In this document: one piece after another, positions 47,058 to 55,776 of the stretch
Numbering within the stretch: position 1 is the first letter of the stretch
Layout of the letters: every line of letters begins with the position of its first letter
Assembly: GCF_003814555.1 (NCBI RefSeq)
Contig: NZ_RKQN01000002.1
Coordinates: forward strand, 434,001-498,000
Direction of reading: 5' to 3'
Length of the DNA: 64,000 bases
From: Vulcaniibacterium tengchongense
GTDB lineage: Bacteria > Pseudomonadota > Gammaproteobacteria > Xanthomonadales > Xanthomonadaceae
Notes under the pieces: generated by a model
Databases searched by the model: none
What the model was told of the DNA's origin: nothing
The model's input: the letters and a program-made list of their open reading frames with translations, nothing else
Position numbers and translations under genes: made by a program

Positions 47058-48536
47058 ATGGCGAGGCCGGCGGTGGTGGTGATCGGGGCCGGGCTGTCCG
47101 GCCTGGCGGCGAGCGTGGCGCTGCGCCGCGAGAGCGGCGCGGACGTGGTGCTGGTGGAGGCGGGCGAGGCGGCCGGCGGCTGCTGTTCCACGGTCGAGGT
47201 GCGCGGCTACACCTTCAACAACGGCGCGGTGTACGTCGCCGTGCCCTCGCTGCTGCGGTCCGCGTTCGCTCGCCTCGGCCTGGACTTCGATGCGGACGTC
47301 GCGCTGGCGCGCATCGCCCGCCCGCACGCGACCTTCCTCGACGACGGCACGGTCGTGCGGCTGGGCGGCGCCGGGGATTCGCAGGTGGAAGGCGCGGATG
47401 CGCAGGCCCGCACCGCGATGCTGCAGGACGGCCTGTCCGCGCTGCAGCGCCGCTGGGCGCCGATCTATCGCACGCTCGTCGAGCAGGTGCTGCCGGCCGA
47501 GCCGTCGGCGCTGCGCACGCTCGCGCGCCTGTGGCGCCACCTGCCGCGCATGGCCGGCACGGTCGATCGCCTGATCGCCCGCCACTTCCGCGATCCCGGC
47601 CTGCAGGCCGCGGTCGCCTCCACCCTGCTGTACACCGGCATGGCGCCGGAGCGCATCCCGGCGACGCAGATCGTCGGCCTGGTCGCGCTGCTGGAGGAGG
47701 GCTTCCACCTGCCGCGCGGCGGCATGGGCGCGATCAGCCAGGCGCTGCTGCGCGCGGCGCGGCGGGCGCAGGTCGACGTCCGCTGCGGCCGCGCGGTCGA
47801 GCGCATCGAGCTCGGCCGCGACGGCGTATCCGGCGTGATCCTCGCCGACGGCGAACGCCTGCGCTGCGACGGGGTGGTCGCCACGTGCGCCGGTTTCGCC
47901 GCGGTCGAACGCCTGCTGCCCGCCGACGCGGTGCCGCGGGCGCTGGCGCGGCGGGCGCGACGGGCGCCGCTGTCGCATCGCGCGGTCGCGATCCAGCTCG
48001 GCGGCGCCGGCGGCGCACGGGCCGAGGCCTTCATCGTCAACCACGTGCCATCGATGCGCGAGCAAGGGCGCCTGCATCAGGGCGGCGCCGAAACGCCGCG
48101 CTGGCTGGCGTACACCTGCCCGACCTTGGTGCTGCCCGAACTGGCGCCGCCGGGCCGCACGATCGTCGAACTGCACGCGCCGGCGAGCGGCATCGCTTCG
48201 GCGGGGCAATGGACGCGCGAGATGACCCGCGCGACGGTGGCGCGCTACACGGCCGCGGTGCGCGCGCGCCTGCCCGGGCTCGAGGTCGAGGCGATGCGCG
48301 TGCTCGATCCCGTCGATTTCGCCCGCGACCGGCATCTGCACGAAGGCGCGCTGTACGGTATCGCCCCGGGCGCGTCGCCGGGCCGCTTCTTCCCGCATCG
48401 CACCCCGCTGCCCGGGCTGTACCTGGCCGGCCAGACCACCTTTCCCGGCTACGGGGTTCCGTCGGCGATCCTCTCCGGCATCCAGGCCGCGGCGGCCGCC
48501 GCGCAGGACTTGGCGCGCCCGCGGGCGCGCGCATGA
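47058..48536 (+). CDS. Phytoene desaturase (CrtI)-like FAD oxidoreductase
   Basis: The 492-residue sequence opens with the FAD dinucleotide fold VVVIGAGLSGLAASVALRR and an acidic VEAGE, then GYTFNNGAVYVAVP. It ends with GLYLAGQTTFPGYGVPSAILSGIQAA, the usual C-terminal FAD segment of CrtI/amine-oxidase-type enzymes. Such enzymes desaturate or isomerise carotenoids or related polyenes, but no other carotenoid gene is next to it, so the substrate is open. ATG 47058 has AGGAG 9 nt upstream. It overlaps the next gene by ATGA. Confidence 0.85.
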   Translation: MARPAVVVIGAGLSGLAASVALRRESGADVVLVEAGEAAGGCCSTVEVRGYTFNNGAVYVAVPSLLRSAFARLGLDFDADVALARIARPHATFLDDGTVVRLGGAGDSQVEGADAQARTAMLQDGLSALQRRWAPIYRTLVEQVLPAEPSALRTLARLWRHLPRMAGTVDRLIARHFRDPGLQAAVASTLLYTGMAPERIPATQIVGLVALLEEGFHLPRGGMGAISQALLRAARRAQVDVRCGRAVERIELGRDGVSGVILADGERLRCDGVVATCAGFAAVERLLPADAVPRALARRARRAPLSHRAVAIQLGGAGGARAEAFIVNHVPSMREQGRLHQGGAETPRWLAYTCPTLVLPELAPPGRTIVELHAPASGIASAGQWTREMTRATVARYTAAVRARLPGLEVEAMRVLDPVDFARDRHLHEGALYGIAPGASPGRFFPHRTPLPGLYLAGQTTFPGYGVPSAILSGIQAAAAAAQDLARPRARA

Positions 48537-48895
48537 GGCGCTGGGTCGGCCGCAGCCTCGTCGCGGTGGGCGTGCTGCACGTCGGATACGGCCTGTTCGC
48601 CTACCGCGCGGCGGTCATGGCGGTGGTGGGCGACGGCGTGGTCGGCGCGGTCGATGCGGATCCGGAACGCGCGCGGATGTTCTGGTTCCTCGTCGCCGGG
48701 CTGTTGACCGCGCTGTTCGGCGCCATGACCGACTGGCTGGAACGGCGAGGCACGCCGCCGCCGCGGGCGCCCAGCCTCGGCTTCGCGCTGCTGGCCCTGG
48801 CCAGCATCGCGGCGCTGCCGGAAAGCGGCGCGTGGTTGCTCGCGCCGCCGGCGGCGGCGCTGCTCGCCCGGGCCTGGAGCCGGCACCGCGGCTGA
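48533..48895 (+). CDS. DUF6463-like small membrane protein
   Basis: A 120-residue protein with three to four hydrophobic helices (GRSLVAVGVLHVGYGLFAYR, MFWFLVAGLLTALFGAMTDW, SLGFALLALASIAALPES). The pattern, including GVLHVGYG and FWFLVAGL, resembles the DUF6463 family. The start overlaps the CrtI-like stop as ATGA, so it is coupled and presumably works with, or under the same TetR control as, that enzyme. Function unknown. Confidence 0.75.
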   Translation: MRRWVGRSLVAVGVLHVGYGLFAYRAAVMAVVGDGVVGAVDADPERARMFWFLVAGLLTALFGAMTDWLERRGTPPPRAPSLGFALLALASIAALPESGAWLLAPPAAALLARAWSRHRG

Positions 48896-48903
48896 GCGGC
48901 GGC

Positions 48904-49482
48904 TCAGCGCGCGACGCCTCCTCGTCGCAGCCACGCGGCGATCGCGGCCCCGGCCAGGCCCCAGCCGACCGTCTGCTCGATCAACGCGGCGACGGTGAAC
49001 TCGGTCGGAAAGCGGTACCAGGTCCAGTACGGCAGATTCACCGCCAGCCAGGCGAACAGCCCGGCGCCGGCGCCGAGCAAGGCGCGCGCCGCGAAGCCGC
49101 CGCCGACGCGCGCCAGCACCCAGGCCAGCAGCAACCCGCCGACCAGGTTGGCGGCCAGCTGGCAGACCAGGCTGGGCGCCATGTCCGCCGCGTTCGGATT
49201 GCCCTCAGGGCGGTAGACCACGAATGCGTACGGGCTGCCCGCGTACTTCTCGACGAACGCTTGGCGCGCCGCGTCGTCGGCCCACTGCTCCGGCGTCATG
49301 CCCGGCAGCAGGTACACGCCGGCGCCCTGGTTGGCGCTCGCGGTGGCGATCTCGGCCAGCGCCGCGTCCTGGCCGTTGGCCACCTTCACGCCCATCCCGC
49401 CCAGCGGCAGCGCCGTGTGCGCCAGCGCGCTCCAGACGAACATCACCAGCCCGCCGATCACACCGGCGATCACCCATCGCAT
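48904..49482 (-). CDS. Uncharacterised integral membrane protein
   Basis: I do not recognise this 192-residue protein. It has an N-terminal span (VIAGVIGGLVMFVWSALAH), a soluble loop of about 80 residues with GVYLLPGM and AFVVYRPEGN, and three further spans (LVCQLAANLVGGLLLAWVLA, ARALLGAGAGLFAWLAVNL, IEQTVGWGLAGAAIAAWL). ATG 49482 is preceded by AAGGGGAG at about 5 nt. It is convergent with the DUF6463-like gene, 8 bp away. Confidence 0.75.
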   Translation of the reverse strand: MRWVIAGVIGGLVMFVWSALAHTALPLGGMGVKVANGQDAALAEIATASANQGAGVYLLPGMTPEQWADDAARQAFVEKYAGSPYAFVVYRPEGNPNAADMAPSLVCQLAANLVGGLLLAWVLARVGGGFAARALLGAGAGLFAWLAVNLPYWTWYRFPTEFTVAALIEQTVGWGLAGAAIAAWLRRGGVAR

Positions 49483-49610
49483 GTCGCGCTCCCCTTCCCG
49501 GCGGCTCCCTGCCGCGCGCAGAGCATGCGCCGATGCGGACCGGGCCGCATGCTGCAGCGCCACAGAATCGTGCCGGGCTCCCGCCGTAACGAACGCGTAA
49601 CGCGCGGACA

Positions 49611-49738
49611 ATAAAAAGCCCCGCAGGCAGGGGGGGCCGGCGGGGCTGGTGGAGCGGGGCCTGGGGAGGGGCTGACCGCTCCGGGGGATCACTCCAGGGG
49701 AGGGAGAGATCTCGCGACGGGCGTTGCACCCGTCGCGG
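49611..49738 (-). ncRNA. C-rich small RNA downstream of polA, sX13-like
   Basis: This element lies in the 447-bp gap after polA. On the minus strand it begins with a perfect hairpin GCGACGGG/CCCGTCGC (49714-49736). It then has several single-strand C-rich motifs: TCCCTCCCC (49705-49697), CCCCC (49687-49683), CCCCTCCCC (49671-49663) and GGCCCCGC. It ends in an intrinsic terminator AGCCCCGC/GCGGGGCT (49647-49617) followed by TTTTTAT. A TATAGA -10 candidate is at 49744-49739. Size (about 120 nt), C-rich loops and position match what I recall of sX13 of Xanthomonas; E. coli Spot 42 and Pseudomonas ErsA also lie next to polA. The exact 5' end is uncertain by several nt. Confidence 0.75.
49617..49647 (-). 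terminator. Intrinsic terminator of the sRNA candidate
   Basis: On the minus strand AGCCCCGC (49647-49640) pairs with GCGGGGCT (49624-49617), followed by TTTTTAT. The 15-nt apical part is C-rich. Confidence 0.85.
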
Positions 49739-49929
49739 TCTATATGACCATTCCGAACATGCACGGTTCGTGAAGATTCCCGTTAATTATTTGTAGGGTT
49801 CAGGGGCGATTCATTGCCTCGGCGCGCACGCGCTCACGGCGATTCCCCGCCTTCTGCGACGCCATCGCGCGCGCGTGTCCACCGGCACAGGGCACCGCGC
49901 ACGGCCACTCCGGCGCGCGCACGGGCGCC

Positions 49930-52752
49930 TCAGTGCGCCTGGTCCCAGTTGTCGCCGACGCCGCTGTCGATCACCAGCGGCACCCGCAGCTCGGCGGCCG
50001 CGGCCATGCGCGCGGTGGCCTGCGCGATCAGTTCGTCGACGAAGTCGGCGTCGGCCTCGAACACCAGTTCGTCGTGCACCTGCAGCACCATCAGCGCGCG
50101 CTCGCGGCGCTCGGCCAGCCAGGCGTCGATCGACACCATCGCCCGCTTGATGATGTCCGCGGCGGTGCCCTGCATCGGCGCGTTGATCGCGGCGCGCTCG
50201 GCGCCGGCGCGCAGTCCGGCGTTGCGGGCGTGGATGTTCTCCAGGTACAGGCGGCGGCCGAACACGGTCTCCACGTAGCCGCGCTCGCGCGCCTGCTGGC
50301 GGGTGCGCTCCATGAAGTCGCGCACGCCCGGGTAGCGGCTGAAGTACAGCGCGATGTAGTCCTGCGCCTCGCCGCGGCCGATGCCGAGATTGCGCGCCAG
50401 GCCGAACGCGCCCATGCCGTACATCAGGCCGAAGTTGATCGCCTTCGCGGCGCGGCGCTCGTTGGCGCTGACCTGGTCCATCGCCTTGCCGAACACCTCG
50501 GCGGCGGTGGCGCGGTGGATGTCGGCGCCGGATTCGAACGCGCGCAGCAGGCCCTCGTCCTCCGACAGGTGGGCCATGATCCGCAATTCGATCTGCGAAT
50601 AGTCGCAGGACACGATCCTGCGCCCGGGCGGGGCGACGAAGGCCTGGCGGATGCGGCGGCCGTCGTCGGTGCGGATCGGGATGTTCTGCAAATTCGGGTC
50701 GTTCGAGGCCAACCGCCCGGTGGCGGCGCCGGCCTGGTGGTAGCTGGTGTGCACGCGGCCGGTGTGCGGATTGATCATCTCCGGCAGCTTGTCGGTGTAG
50801 GTGCTGCGCAGCTTGGCCAGGCCGCGGTATTCGAGGATCACCCGCGGCAGCTCGTGCAGCTCCGCGATCGCCTCCAGCGCCTCCTCGTTCGCGCTGGGCT
50901 GGCCGGTCGGCGTCTTCACCAGCGCCGGCAGCTTCAGCTCCTCGTACAGCAGCGCGCACACCTGCTTGGGCGAGTCCAGGTTGAAGCTGCGCCCGGCCAG
51001 CTCGGTGGCCTTCTGCTGCGCCGCGAGCATGCGCTTGTTCAGGTCGGCCGACTGCCGGCGCAGCTCCTCGGCGTCGATCATCACGCCATTGGCCTCGACC
51101 CGTTCGAGCACCTGCACCAGCGGCATCTCGATCTCGCGGTAGACCCGCTCCAGCGCCGGCTCGGCGGCCAGCTTCGGCCCCAGCGCGCGGTGCAGGCGCA
51201 GGGTCACGTCGGCGTCCTCGGCGGCGTAGCGGGTGGCGTCCTCCAGCGCGACCTGCGAGAACGCGATCTGCTTGGCGCCCTTGCCCGCGACCTGCTCGTA
51301 CTTCACCGTGTCGTAGCCGAGGTAGCGCTTGGCCAGCGAATCCATGTCGTGGCGCGTGGCGGTGGCGTTGTAGACGAAGCTTTCCAGCATGGTGTCGTCG
51401 GCGTAGCCGGCGACCTCGACGCCATGGCGGCGCAGCACGTGCAGGTCGAACTTGCCGTGCTGCCCGATCTTGCGCAGGCCCGGATCGGCGAACAGCGGCC
51501 GCAGCGCGGCCAGCGCGGCGTCGAGGTCGAGCTGCGCCGGCGCGCCCGGGTAGTCGTGGCCGAGCGGCAGGTAGGCGGCGCGGCCCGGCTCGGCGGCCAG
51601 GCTCACGCCGACCAGGCGCGCCTGCAGCGGATCCAGGCCGTCGGTCTCGGTGTCGAACGCGAACGCGCCGGCCTGGCGCAGGCGCGCGACCCAGGCCTCG
51701 AGCTGTTCGCGGGTCAGCACGGTCTCGTACTCGCCCGGCGCGGCCAGCGCCGGATCCAGGCCGTCGAGCGGTTTCGCCGCGCCGCGGGCGTGGCCGGCCT
51801 CGGTGCCGCGCATCGAGACGCGGCCGTCGCCCGCGGCGGCCGGCGCGTCCGCCGCCGCGCCGCCGTCGAGCTCGCGCAGCGCCTGCTTGAAGCCGTAGCG
51901 GGCGTACAGCGCCCGCAAGGCCTCGACGTGGCGCTCGCGCAGCGCCAGATCGGCCGGCCCCTGCTCCAGCGCGACCTCGGTGTTGATCGTCACCAGGGCG
52001 CGGTTGAGCGGCAGCCGCGGCAGCGCCGCGCGCAGGTTGTCGCCGATCTTGCCCTTGACCGCGTCGGCATGGGCGATCACGCCATCGAGCGAGCCGTACT
52101 CGTTCAACCACTTGGCCGCGGTCTTCGGCCCGCACTTGTCGACGCCCGGGATGTTGTCGATCGCATCGCCCATCAGCGCGAGCAGGTCCACCACGCGCCC
52201 GGGCGGCACGCCGAACTTCTCGACCACGCTCGCCTCCGAGTCGAGGCGGCTGCCGCTCATGGTGTTGACCAGGGCGATGCCGCCACCGCCGTCGCCGCCG
52301 CTGCGCACCAGCTGGGCGAAGTCCTTGTCGCCGGTGGAGATGGTGACGTCGATGCCGTCGCGCGCGGCGCGCAGCGCCAGCGTGCCGATCACGTCGTCGG
52401 CCTCCACCCCGGGCACGCGCAGGATGGTGATGCCCAGCGCCTCGACGATCTCGCACATCGGCTGCACCTGCGCGCGCAGGTCGTCCGGCATCGGCGGGCG
52501 GTTGGCCTTGTATTGCGGGTACATCTCGTCGCGGAACGTGGGGCCCGGCGCGTCGACCACGAAGGCGACGTAGTCGGGCTTCTCGTTCAAGGTCGCGCGC
52601 AGCATGTTGACCACGCCGAACAGCGCCCCGGTCGGCTCGCCGGCCTCGTTGCTCAGCGGCGGCAGGGCGTGGAAGGCGCGGTAGAGATAGCTGGAGCCGT
52701 CGATCAGGACCAAACGGCGCCGGGCGGGCGCGGGCGTGGGGGATGCGTTCAT
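49930..52752 (-). CDS. polA: DNA polymerase I
   Basis: Pol I fills repair gaps and removes Okazaki primers. The 940-residue protein has all three domains: 5'-3' exonuclease (LIDGSSYLYRAFHALPPL at the N terminus, residues 1 to about 300), a 3'-5' exonuclease with intact FDTETDGLD (about 365), so proofreading is probably active, and the polymerase with motif A DYSQIELR (about 714), motif B KAINFGLMYGMG and motif C VHDELVFE (about 893). The length is near the E. coli 928. The start is supported by a -10 six bases upstream. Confidence 0.98.
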   Translation of the reverse strand: MNASPTPAPARRRLVLIDGSSYLYRAFHALPPLSNEAGEPTGALFGVVNMLRATLNEKPDYVAFVVDAPGPTFRDEMYPQYKANRPPMPDDLRAQVQPMCEIVEALGITILRVPGVEADDVIGTLALRAARDGIDVTISTGDKDFAQLVRSGGDGGGGIALVNTMSGSRLDSEASVVEKFGVPPGRVVDLLALMGDAIDNIPGVDKCGPKTAAKWLNEYGSLDGVIAHADAVKGKIGDNLRAALPRLPLNRALVTINTEVALEQGPADLALRERHVEALRALYARYGFKQALRELDGGAAADAPAAAGDGRVSMRGTEAGHARGAAKPLDGLDPALAAPGEYETVLTREQLEAWVARLRQAGAFAFDTETDGLDPLQARLVGVSLAAEPGRAAYLPLGHDYPGAPAQLDLDAALAALRPLFADPGLRKIGQHGKFDLHVLRRHGVEVAGYADDTMLESFVYNATATRHDMDSLAKRYLGYDTVKYEQVAGKGAKQIAFSQVALEDATRYAAEDADVTLRLHRALGPKLAAEPALERVYREIEMPLVQVLERVEANGVMIDAEELRRQSADLNKRMLAAQQKATELAGRSFNLDSPKQVCALLYEELKLPALVKTPTGQPSANEEALEAIAELHELPRVILEYRGLAKLRSTYTDKLPEMINPHTGRVHTSYHQAGAATGRLASNDPNLQNIPIRTDDGRRIRQAFVAPPGRRIVSCDYSQIELRIMAHLSEDEGLLRAFESGADIHRATAAEVFGKAMDQVSANERRAAKAINFGLMYGMGAFGLARNLGIGRGEAQDYIALYFSRYPGVRDFMERTRQQARERGYVETVFGRRLYLENIHARNAGLRAGAERAAINAPMQGTAADIIKRAMVSIDAWLAERRERALMVLQVHDELVFEADADFVDELIAQATARMAAAAELRVPLVIDSGVGDNWDQAH

Positions 52753-52764
52753 GCGGCGATTCTA
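52753..52764 (-). promoter_or_regulatory. polA leaderless-type promoter (-10 TAGAAT)
   Basis: On the minus strand TAGAAT (52764-52759), six bases, then the polA ATG at 52752. There is no SD. Spacing predicts transcription from the start codon itself. Confidence 0.55.
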
Positions 52765-52940
52765 CTCGGCGCCGGCGGACCGCCCCGCGGCTCCTCGCCC
52801 CGCTTCCCTCGGAGGCAAGCGCCGGCCCGGTGTGCCGCCTTCGCCCGGCGGCGCGGGACCGCCGCGCGTTCTCCGCGCCCGTCACCGCCGCCTGCGCCGC
52901 GACGCCGTATGCTGTGCGCGTCCACTTCCGGAGAACCGCC

Positions 52941-53243
52941 ATGCGCCTCGCCCTGCCCGCCCTGCTGACGCTCATGCTGGCCGGCACCGGCTGCGCGACG
53001 ATGGGCGCGGCCGAAGACGATCCCACCGCCGCGCTGCAGGGAGCGGAGGTCCGCACGCGCACGGCCGGCGGCGGCGACACCATCGAGGAGTACTACGTCG
53101 CCGGCCAGCTGCGGGTGGTCAAGATCACCCCGCTGCGCGGGCCGACCTACTACCTGGTGGACGAGAACGGCGACGGCGTGCTGGACAGCAGCAAGGGCGA
53201 AGGGCCGATCACCCCGGTGCAGTACAAGCTGCTGAGCTGGTAG
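52941..53243 (+). CDS. DUF2782 exported protein (possible lipoprotein)
   Basis: A 100-residue protein with a signal peptide ending LMLAGTGCATMG; the Cys could be lipidated, although the lipobox is not ideal. The mature domain (VRTRTAGGGDTIEEYYVAGQLRVVKITP...GPTYYLVDENGDGVLD) matches DUF2782, which is commonly next to polA in this group. Function unknown. GGAG lies 8 nt before the ATG and a -10-like TATGCT is at 52908-52913. It is divergent from polA. Confidence 0.82.
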   Translation: MRLALPALLTLMLAGTGCATMGAAEDDPTAALQGAEVRTRTAGGGDTIEEYYVAGQLRVVKITPLRGPTYYLVDENGDGVLDSSKGEGPITPVQYKLLSW

Positions 53244-53473
53244 CGGCGACGTACGCCCGCTGTCGCCCGGCGCGACGTCCGCGCCCGTCCATCGCCGCCT
53301 TCGACCGCGTCGGCGCGAGCGCCACGGCGGCGCGCCGTTCCCGCACGCGCGCAAGGTGGTGCGCGACCGCGAAAAGCCCCGTCGAACGAGCCCGGCGCGG
53401 CATTCATCCGGCGCCGCCCTCTTGCGCGGCGCGTGCCCGGCCGCTCCTGTCACGCGGCAAGCCGCACCCACGC

Positions 53474-53503
53474 TTGACAAGGCGAATGATTAGGAGTCCT
53501 AAT
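53474..53503 (+). promoter_or_regulatory. MarR-type promoter with perfect operator palindrome
   Basis: TTGACA (53474-53479) and CCTAAT (53498-53503) with an 18-nt spacer form a promoter. ATTAGGA G TCCTAAT (53489-53503) is a perfect palindrome covering the spacer and the -10, the classical form of a MarR operator. The ATG at 53510 is six bases after the -10. Confidence 0.75.
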
Positions 53504-53509
53504 TTGTTC

Positions 53510-54145
53510 ATGGACGATGCGCGCCGGCAGGCCCAACTCGGTATCGAACGCTTGGCCGCGCTGCTGCGCATGCGCGCCTGGGGCGAGGACGGCACACCGC
53601 CGTTGCACCCGGCGCAACGCGCCCTGCTGCTCGCGCTCGCCGGGCGCAGCGGCGGCCTGCGCGGCGGCGAGCTGGCGGCGCAACTGGGCGTGTCCGCGGC
53701 CAGCGTCAGCGATTCGCTGCGCGCGCTGGAGGCCAAGGGTTGGCTGCGCCGTCGACCCGATCCCGACGACGGCCGCGCCAGCCGCGCGGTGCTGACGGCG
53801 GCGGGCGCGGCGCTGGTGCGCCGCCTGCAACACCCGGCAGCCGGCCTGGGCCCGCTGCTGCAGGCGCTGCCGGAACAGGATCTCGGCCACCTGCTGCGGG
53901 CGCTGCAGCTGATGATCCTCGAGGCGCAGCGGCTCGGCCTGGCCGACGGCCCGCGCACCTGCCTGGGCTGCGAATTCTTCCGCCCGCACGCCTCGACCGA
54001 TGCCGCCGAGCCGCACTGGTGCGACTACGTCGGCGCGGCGTTCGGCGACGCCGCGCTGCGCGTGGATTGCCCCGAGCAGCGCCCCCGCTCCCGGGAGGCG
54101 CTGGACGCGACCGTCCGGCGCTTCCGCGAGGCCGCGCCTTCCTAG
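53510..54145 (+). CDS. MarR family regulator with C-terminal Cys/His cluster
   Basis: The 211-residue protein has a MarR winged helix (about 30-110: GGELAAQLGVSAASVSDSLRALEAKGWLRRRPDPDDGRASRAVLT) and then an unusual tail with C151, C154, H160, H169, C171 and C187 (CLGCEFF...HWCDY...DCPE). This tail could bind a metal or Fe-S cluster or form disulfides. A perfect operator overlaps its own promoter, so it is probably autoregulated. Three redox-type genes follow on the same strand, which suggests a redox or electrophile sensor (inference). Confidence 0.85.
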   Translation: MDDARRQAQLGIERLAALLRMRAWGEDGTPPLHPAQRALLLALAGRSGGLRGGELAAQLGVSAASVSDSLRALEAKGWLRRRPDPDDGRASRAVLTAAGAALVRRLQHPAAGLGPLLQALPEQDLGHLLRALQLMILEAQRLGLADGPRTCLGCEFFRPHASTDAAEPHWCDYVGAAFGDAALRVDCPEQRPRSREALDATVRRFREAAPS

Positions 54146-54232
54146 GCCGGCGACAGGAGGGCGGCGCCCGACTGCCATCGGGCGCCGCCGTGTCCCTCCA
54201 CCCGCTACCCGCGAACAGAAGGAGTGTCGAGT

Positions 54233-54469
54233 ATGAAGCAGAAGGCCGTGTTCTATCACGCCGGTTGCCCGGTCTGCGTCGATGCCGAGCGCCAACTCGC
54301 GCACGCGCTCGACCCGGCCCGCTACGACGTCGAAGTCGTCCACCTGGGCCAGGCGCGCGAGCGGCTGGACGAGGCCGAGCGGGCCGGCGTGCGCTCGGTG
54401 CCGGCCCTGGTGCTGGCCGGCGCGCCGCTGCACATCAACTTCGGCGCGGCGCTGCAGGACCTGCGCTGA
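54233..54469 (+). CDS. Small thioredoxin/glutaredoxin-like protein (CPVC)
   Basis: A 78-residue thioredoxin-fold protein with the active-site motif CPVC (GCPVCVDAERQL) near residue 12, the cis-proline segment SVPALVL, and only the core of the fold. ATG 54233 has AAGGAG 9 nt upstream. It lies 87 bp after the MarR gene and 52 bp before the redoxin gene, and may be the reductant of that redoxin. Confidence 0.8.
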   Translation: MKQKAVFYHAGCPVCVDAERQLAHALDPARYDVEVVHLGQARERLDEAERAGVRSVPALVLAGAPLHINFGAALQDLR

Positions 54470-54521
54470 CGCCGCCCACGGCGCCCGCGCGCGTCGCGGG
54501 CGCCGACACCGCGAGGCTTCC

Positions 54522-55070
54522 ATGACCGTGCTCCCTCCCCCGGCCCCGGAGTGGGCCGTCGTGCAGTGGTTCAACACGCCCGACCCGCTGACCCTGCAGG
54601 CACTGCGCGGACGCGCGGTCGCGCTGCTGTCGTTCCAGATGCTGTGTCCCGGTTGCGTCGCGTCCGCGCTGCCGCAGGCGGCGCGGCTGCACGCGCTGTT
54701 CCCGCGCGAGCGCCTCGCCGTGGTCGGCCTGCACACCGTGTTCGAGCACCACGAGGCGATGACGCCGGCCGCGCTGCGCGCGTTCCTGCACGAGTACCGG
54801 ATTCCGTTCCCCGTGGGCGTCGACCGCCACGACGGCGCCTCGCCGCTGCCGCGCACGATGCGCGCCTATGCGATGCGCGGCACCCCGACCTGGACCCTGA
54901 TCGACCGCGAGGGGCGACTGCGCGCGCAGCATTTCGGCGAGATCGACGACCTGCACCTGGGCGCGGAGGTGGCGGCGCTGACGCTCGGCGCCGACCTGCG
55001 CGCGCCTCGCGCGCGCGGCGACGCGCCCGGCTGCGCCGACGGCGCGTGCGCGGCGGCCGCCGATGGCTGA
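54522..55070 (+). CDS. Peroxiredoxin/TlpA-like redoxin
   Basis: This 182-residue thioredoxin-fold protein resembles AhpC/TSA or TlpA-type redoxins: LLSFQMLCPGCVASALPQAARL holds the CPGC active site, followed by VVGLHTVFEHHEAM, GTPTWTLIDREG and a C-terminal tail with a further pair in GCADGACA. No signal peptide, so cytosolic. Substrate (peroxide, disulfide) is not clear. It overlaps the MOSC gene by 8 bp. Confidence 0.8.
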   Translation: MTVLPPPAPEWAVVQWFNTPDPLTLQALRGRAVALLSFQMLCPGCVASALPQAARLHALFPRERLAVVGLHTVFEHHEAMTPAALRAFLHEYRIPFPVGVDRHDGASPLPRTMRAYAMRGTPTWTLIDREGRLRAQHFGEIDDLHLGAEVAALTLGADLRAPRARGDAPGCADGACAAAADG

Positions 55071-55749
55071 GCGCCTCCTGGACGCGGTGCTGACGGGCCG
55101 CGCCCGCCCGTACACCCGCCCCGGCAGCGCCAGCGCGATCGACAAGCGCCCGGTCGAAGGCCCGGTGCGGGTCGGCGCTCTCGGCCTGGCCGGCGACGAA
55201 CAGGGCGACCGCCGCGTGCACGGCGGGCCCGACAAGGCCGTGCACCACTACCCGTTCGAGCACTACCGCGCCTGGCGCGAGGAGCTGGGCGACCTGGAAC
55301 CGCTGCGGGCGCCCGGCGGCTTCGGCGAAAACCTGAGCGGGCGCGGCTGGACCGAGGACGCGGTATGCCTCGGCGACCGCTACCGCATCGGCGGCGTCCT
55401 GCTCGAGGTGAGCCAGGGCCGGCAGCCGTGCTGGAAGCTCAACGACCGCTTCGGCGTCGCCGACATGGCGCGGCGCGTGCAGGCCAGCGGCCGCACCGGC
55501 TGGTACTACCGGGTGCTCGAACCCGGCCTGCTGCAGGCCGGCGCGGCGATCGAGCTGATGGAGCGCCCGCATCCGCAGTGGCCGCTGCGGCGCCTGGGCG
55601 CGCTGCTGTTCGAGCGCCGCCTCGACCCCGGCGAACTGCGCCAGGCGCTGGAACTGCCGTTGGTGCCGTCCTGGCGCAGGCTGTTCGAGGCGCGCCTGCA
55701 ACGCGGCGAGATCGAGGACTGGAGCCGCCGCATCGACGGCCCGCGCTGA
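55063..55749 (+). CDS. MOSC domain protein (YiiM-like)
   Basis: The 228-residue protein has the MOSC core with GDEQGDRRVHGGPDKAVHHYP, GFGENLSGRGW and the presumptive molybdenum-ligand Cys in SQGRQPCWKLNDRFG, plus a C-terminal 3-alpha domain. YiiM-type proteins are molybdoenzymes that reduce N-hydroxylated compounds (established for E. coli YiiM). Coupled to the redoxin gene by overlap, it fits a reductive detoxification operon. Confidence 0.88.
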   Translation: MAERLLDAVLTGRARPYTRPGSASAIDKRPVEGPVRVGALGLAGDEQGDRRVHGGPDKAVHHYPFEHYRAWREELGDLEPLRAPGGFGENLSGRGWTEDAVCLGDRYRIGGVLLEVSQGRQPCWKLNDRFGVADMARRVQASGRTGWYYRVLEPGLLQAGAAIELMERPHPQWPLRRLGALLFERRLDPGELRQALELPLVPSWRRLFEARLQRGEIEDWSRRIDGPR

Positions 55750-55776
55750 GGAAACAAACCCCGCCCCGGAACCCCC

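Noticed and set aside
49933-52968. 1011-residue open frame on the plus strand opposite polA
   Set aside because: Low-complexity His/Arg/Val-rich reading of the antisense of a fully conserved PolA.
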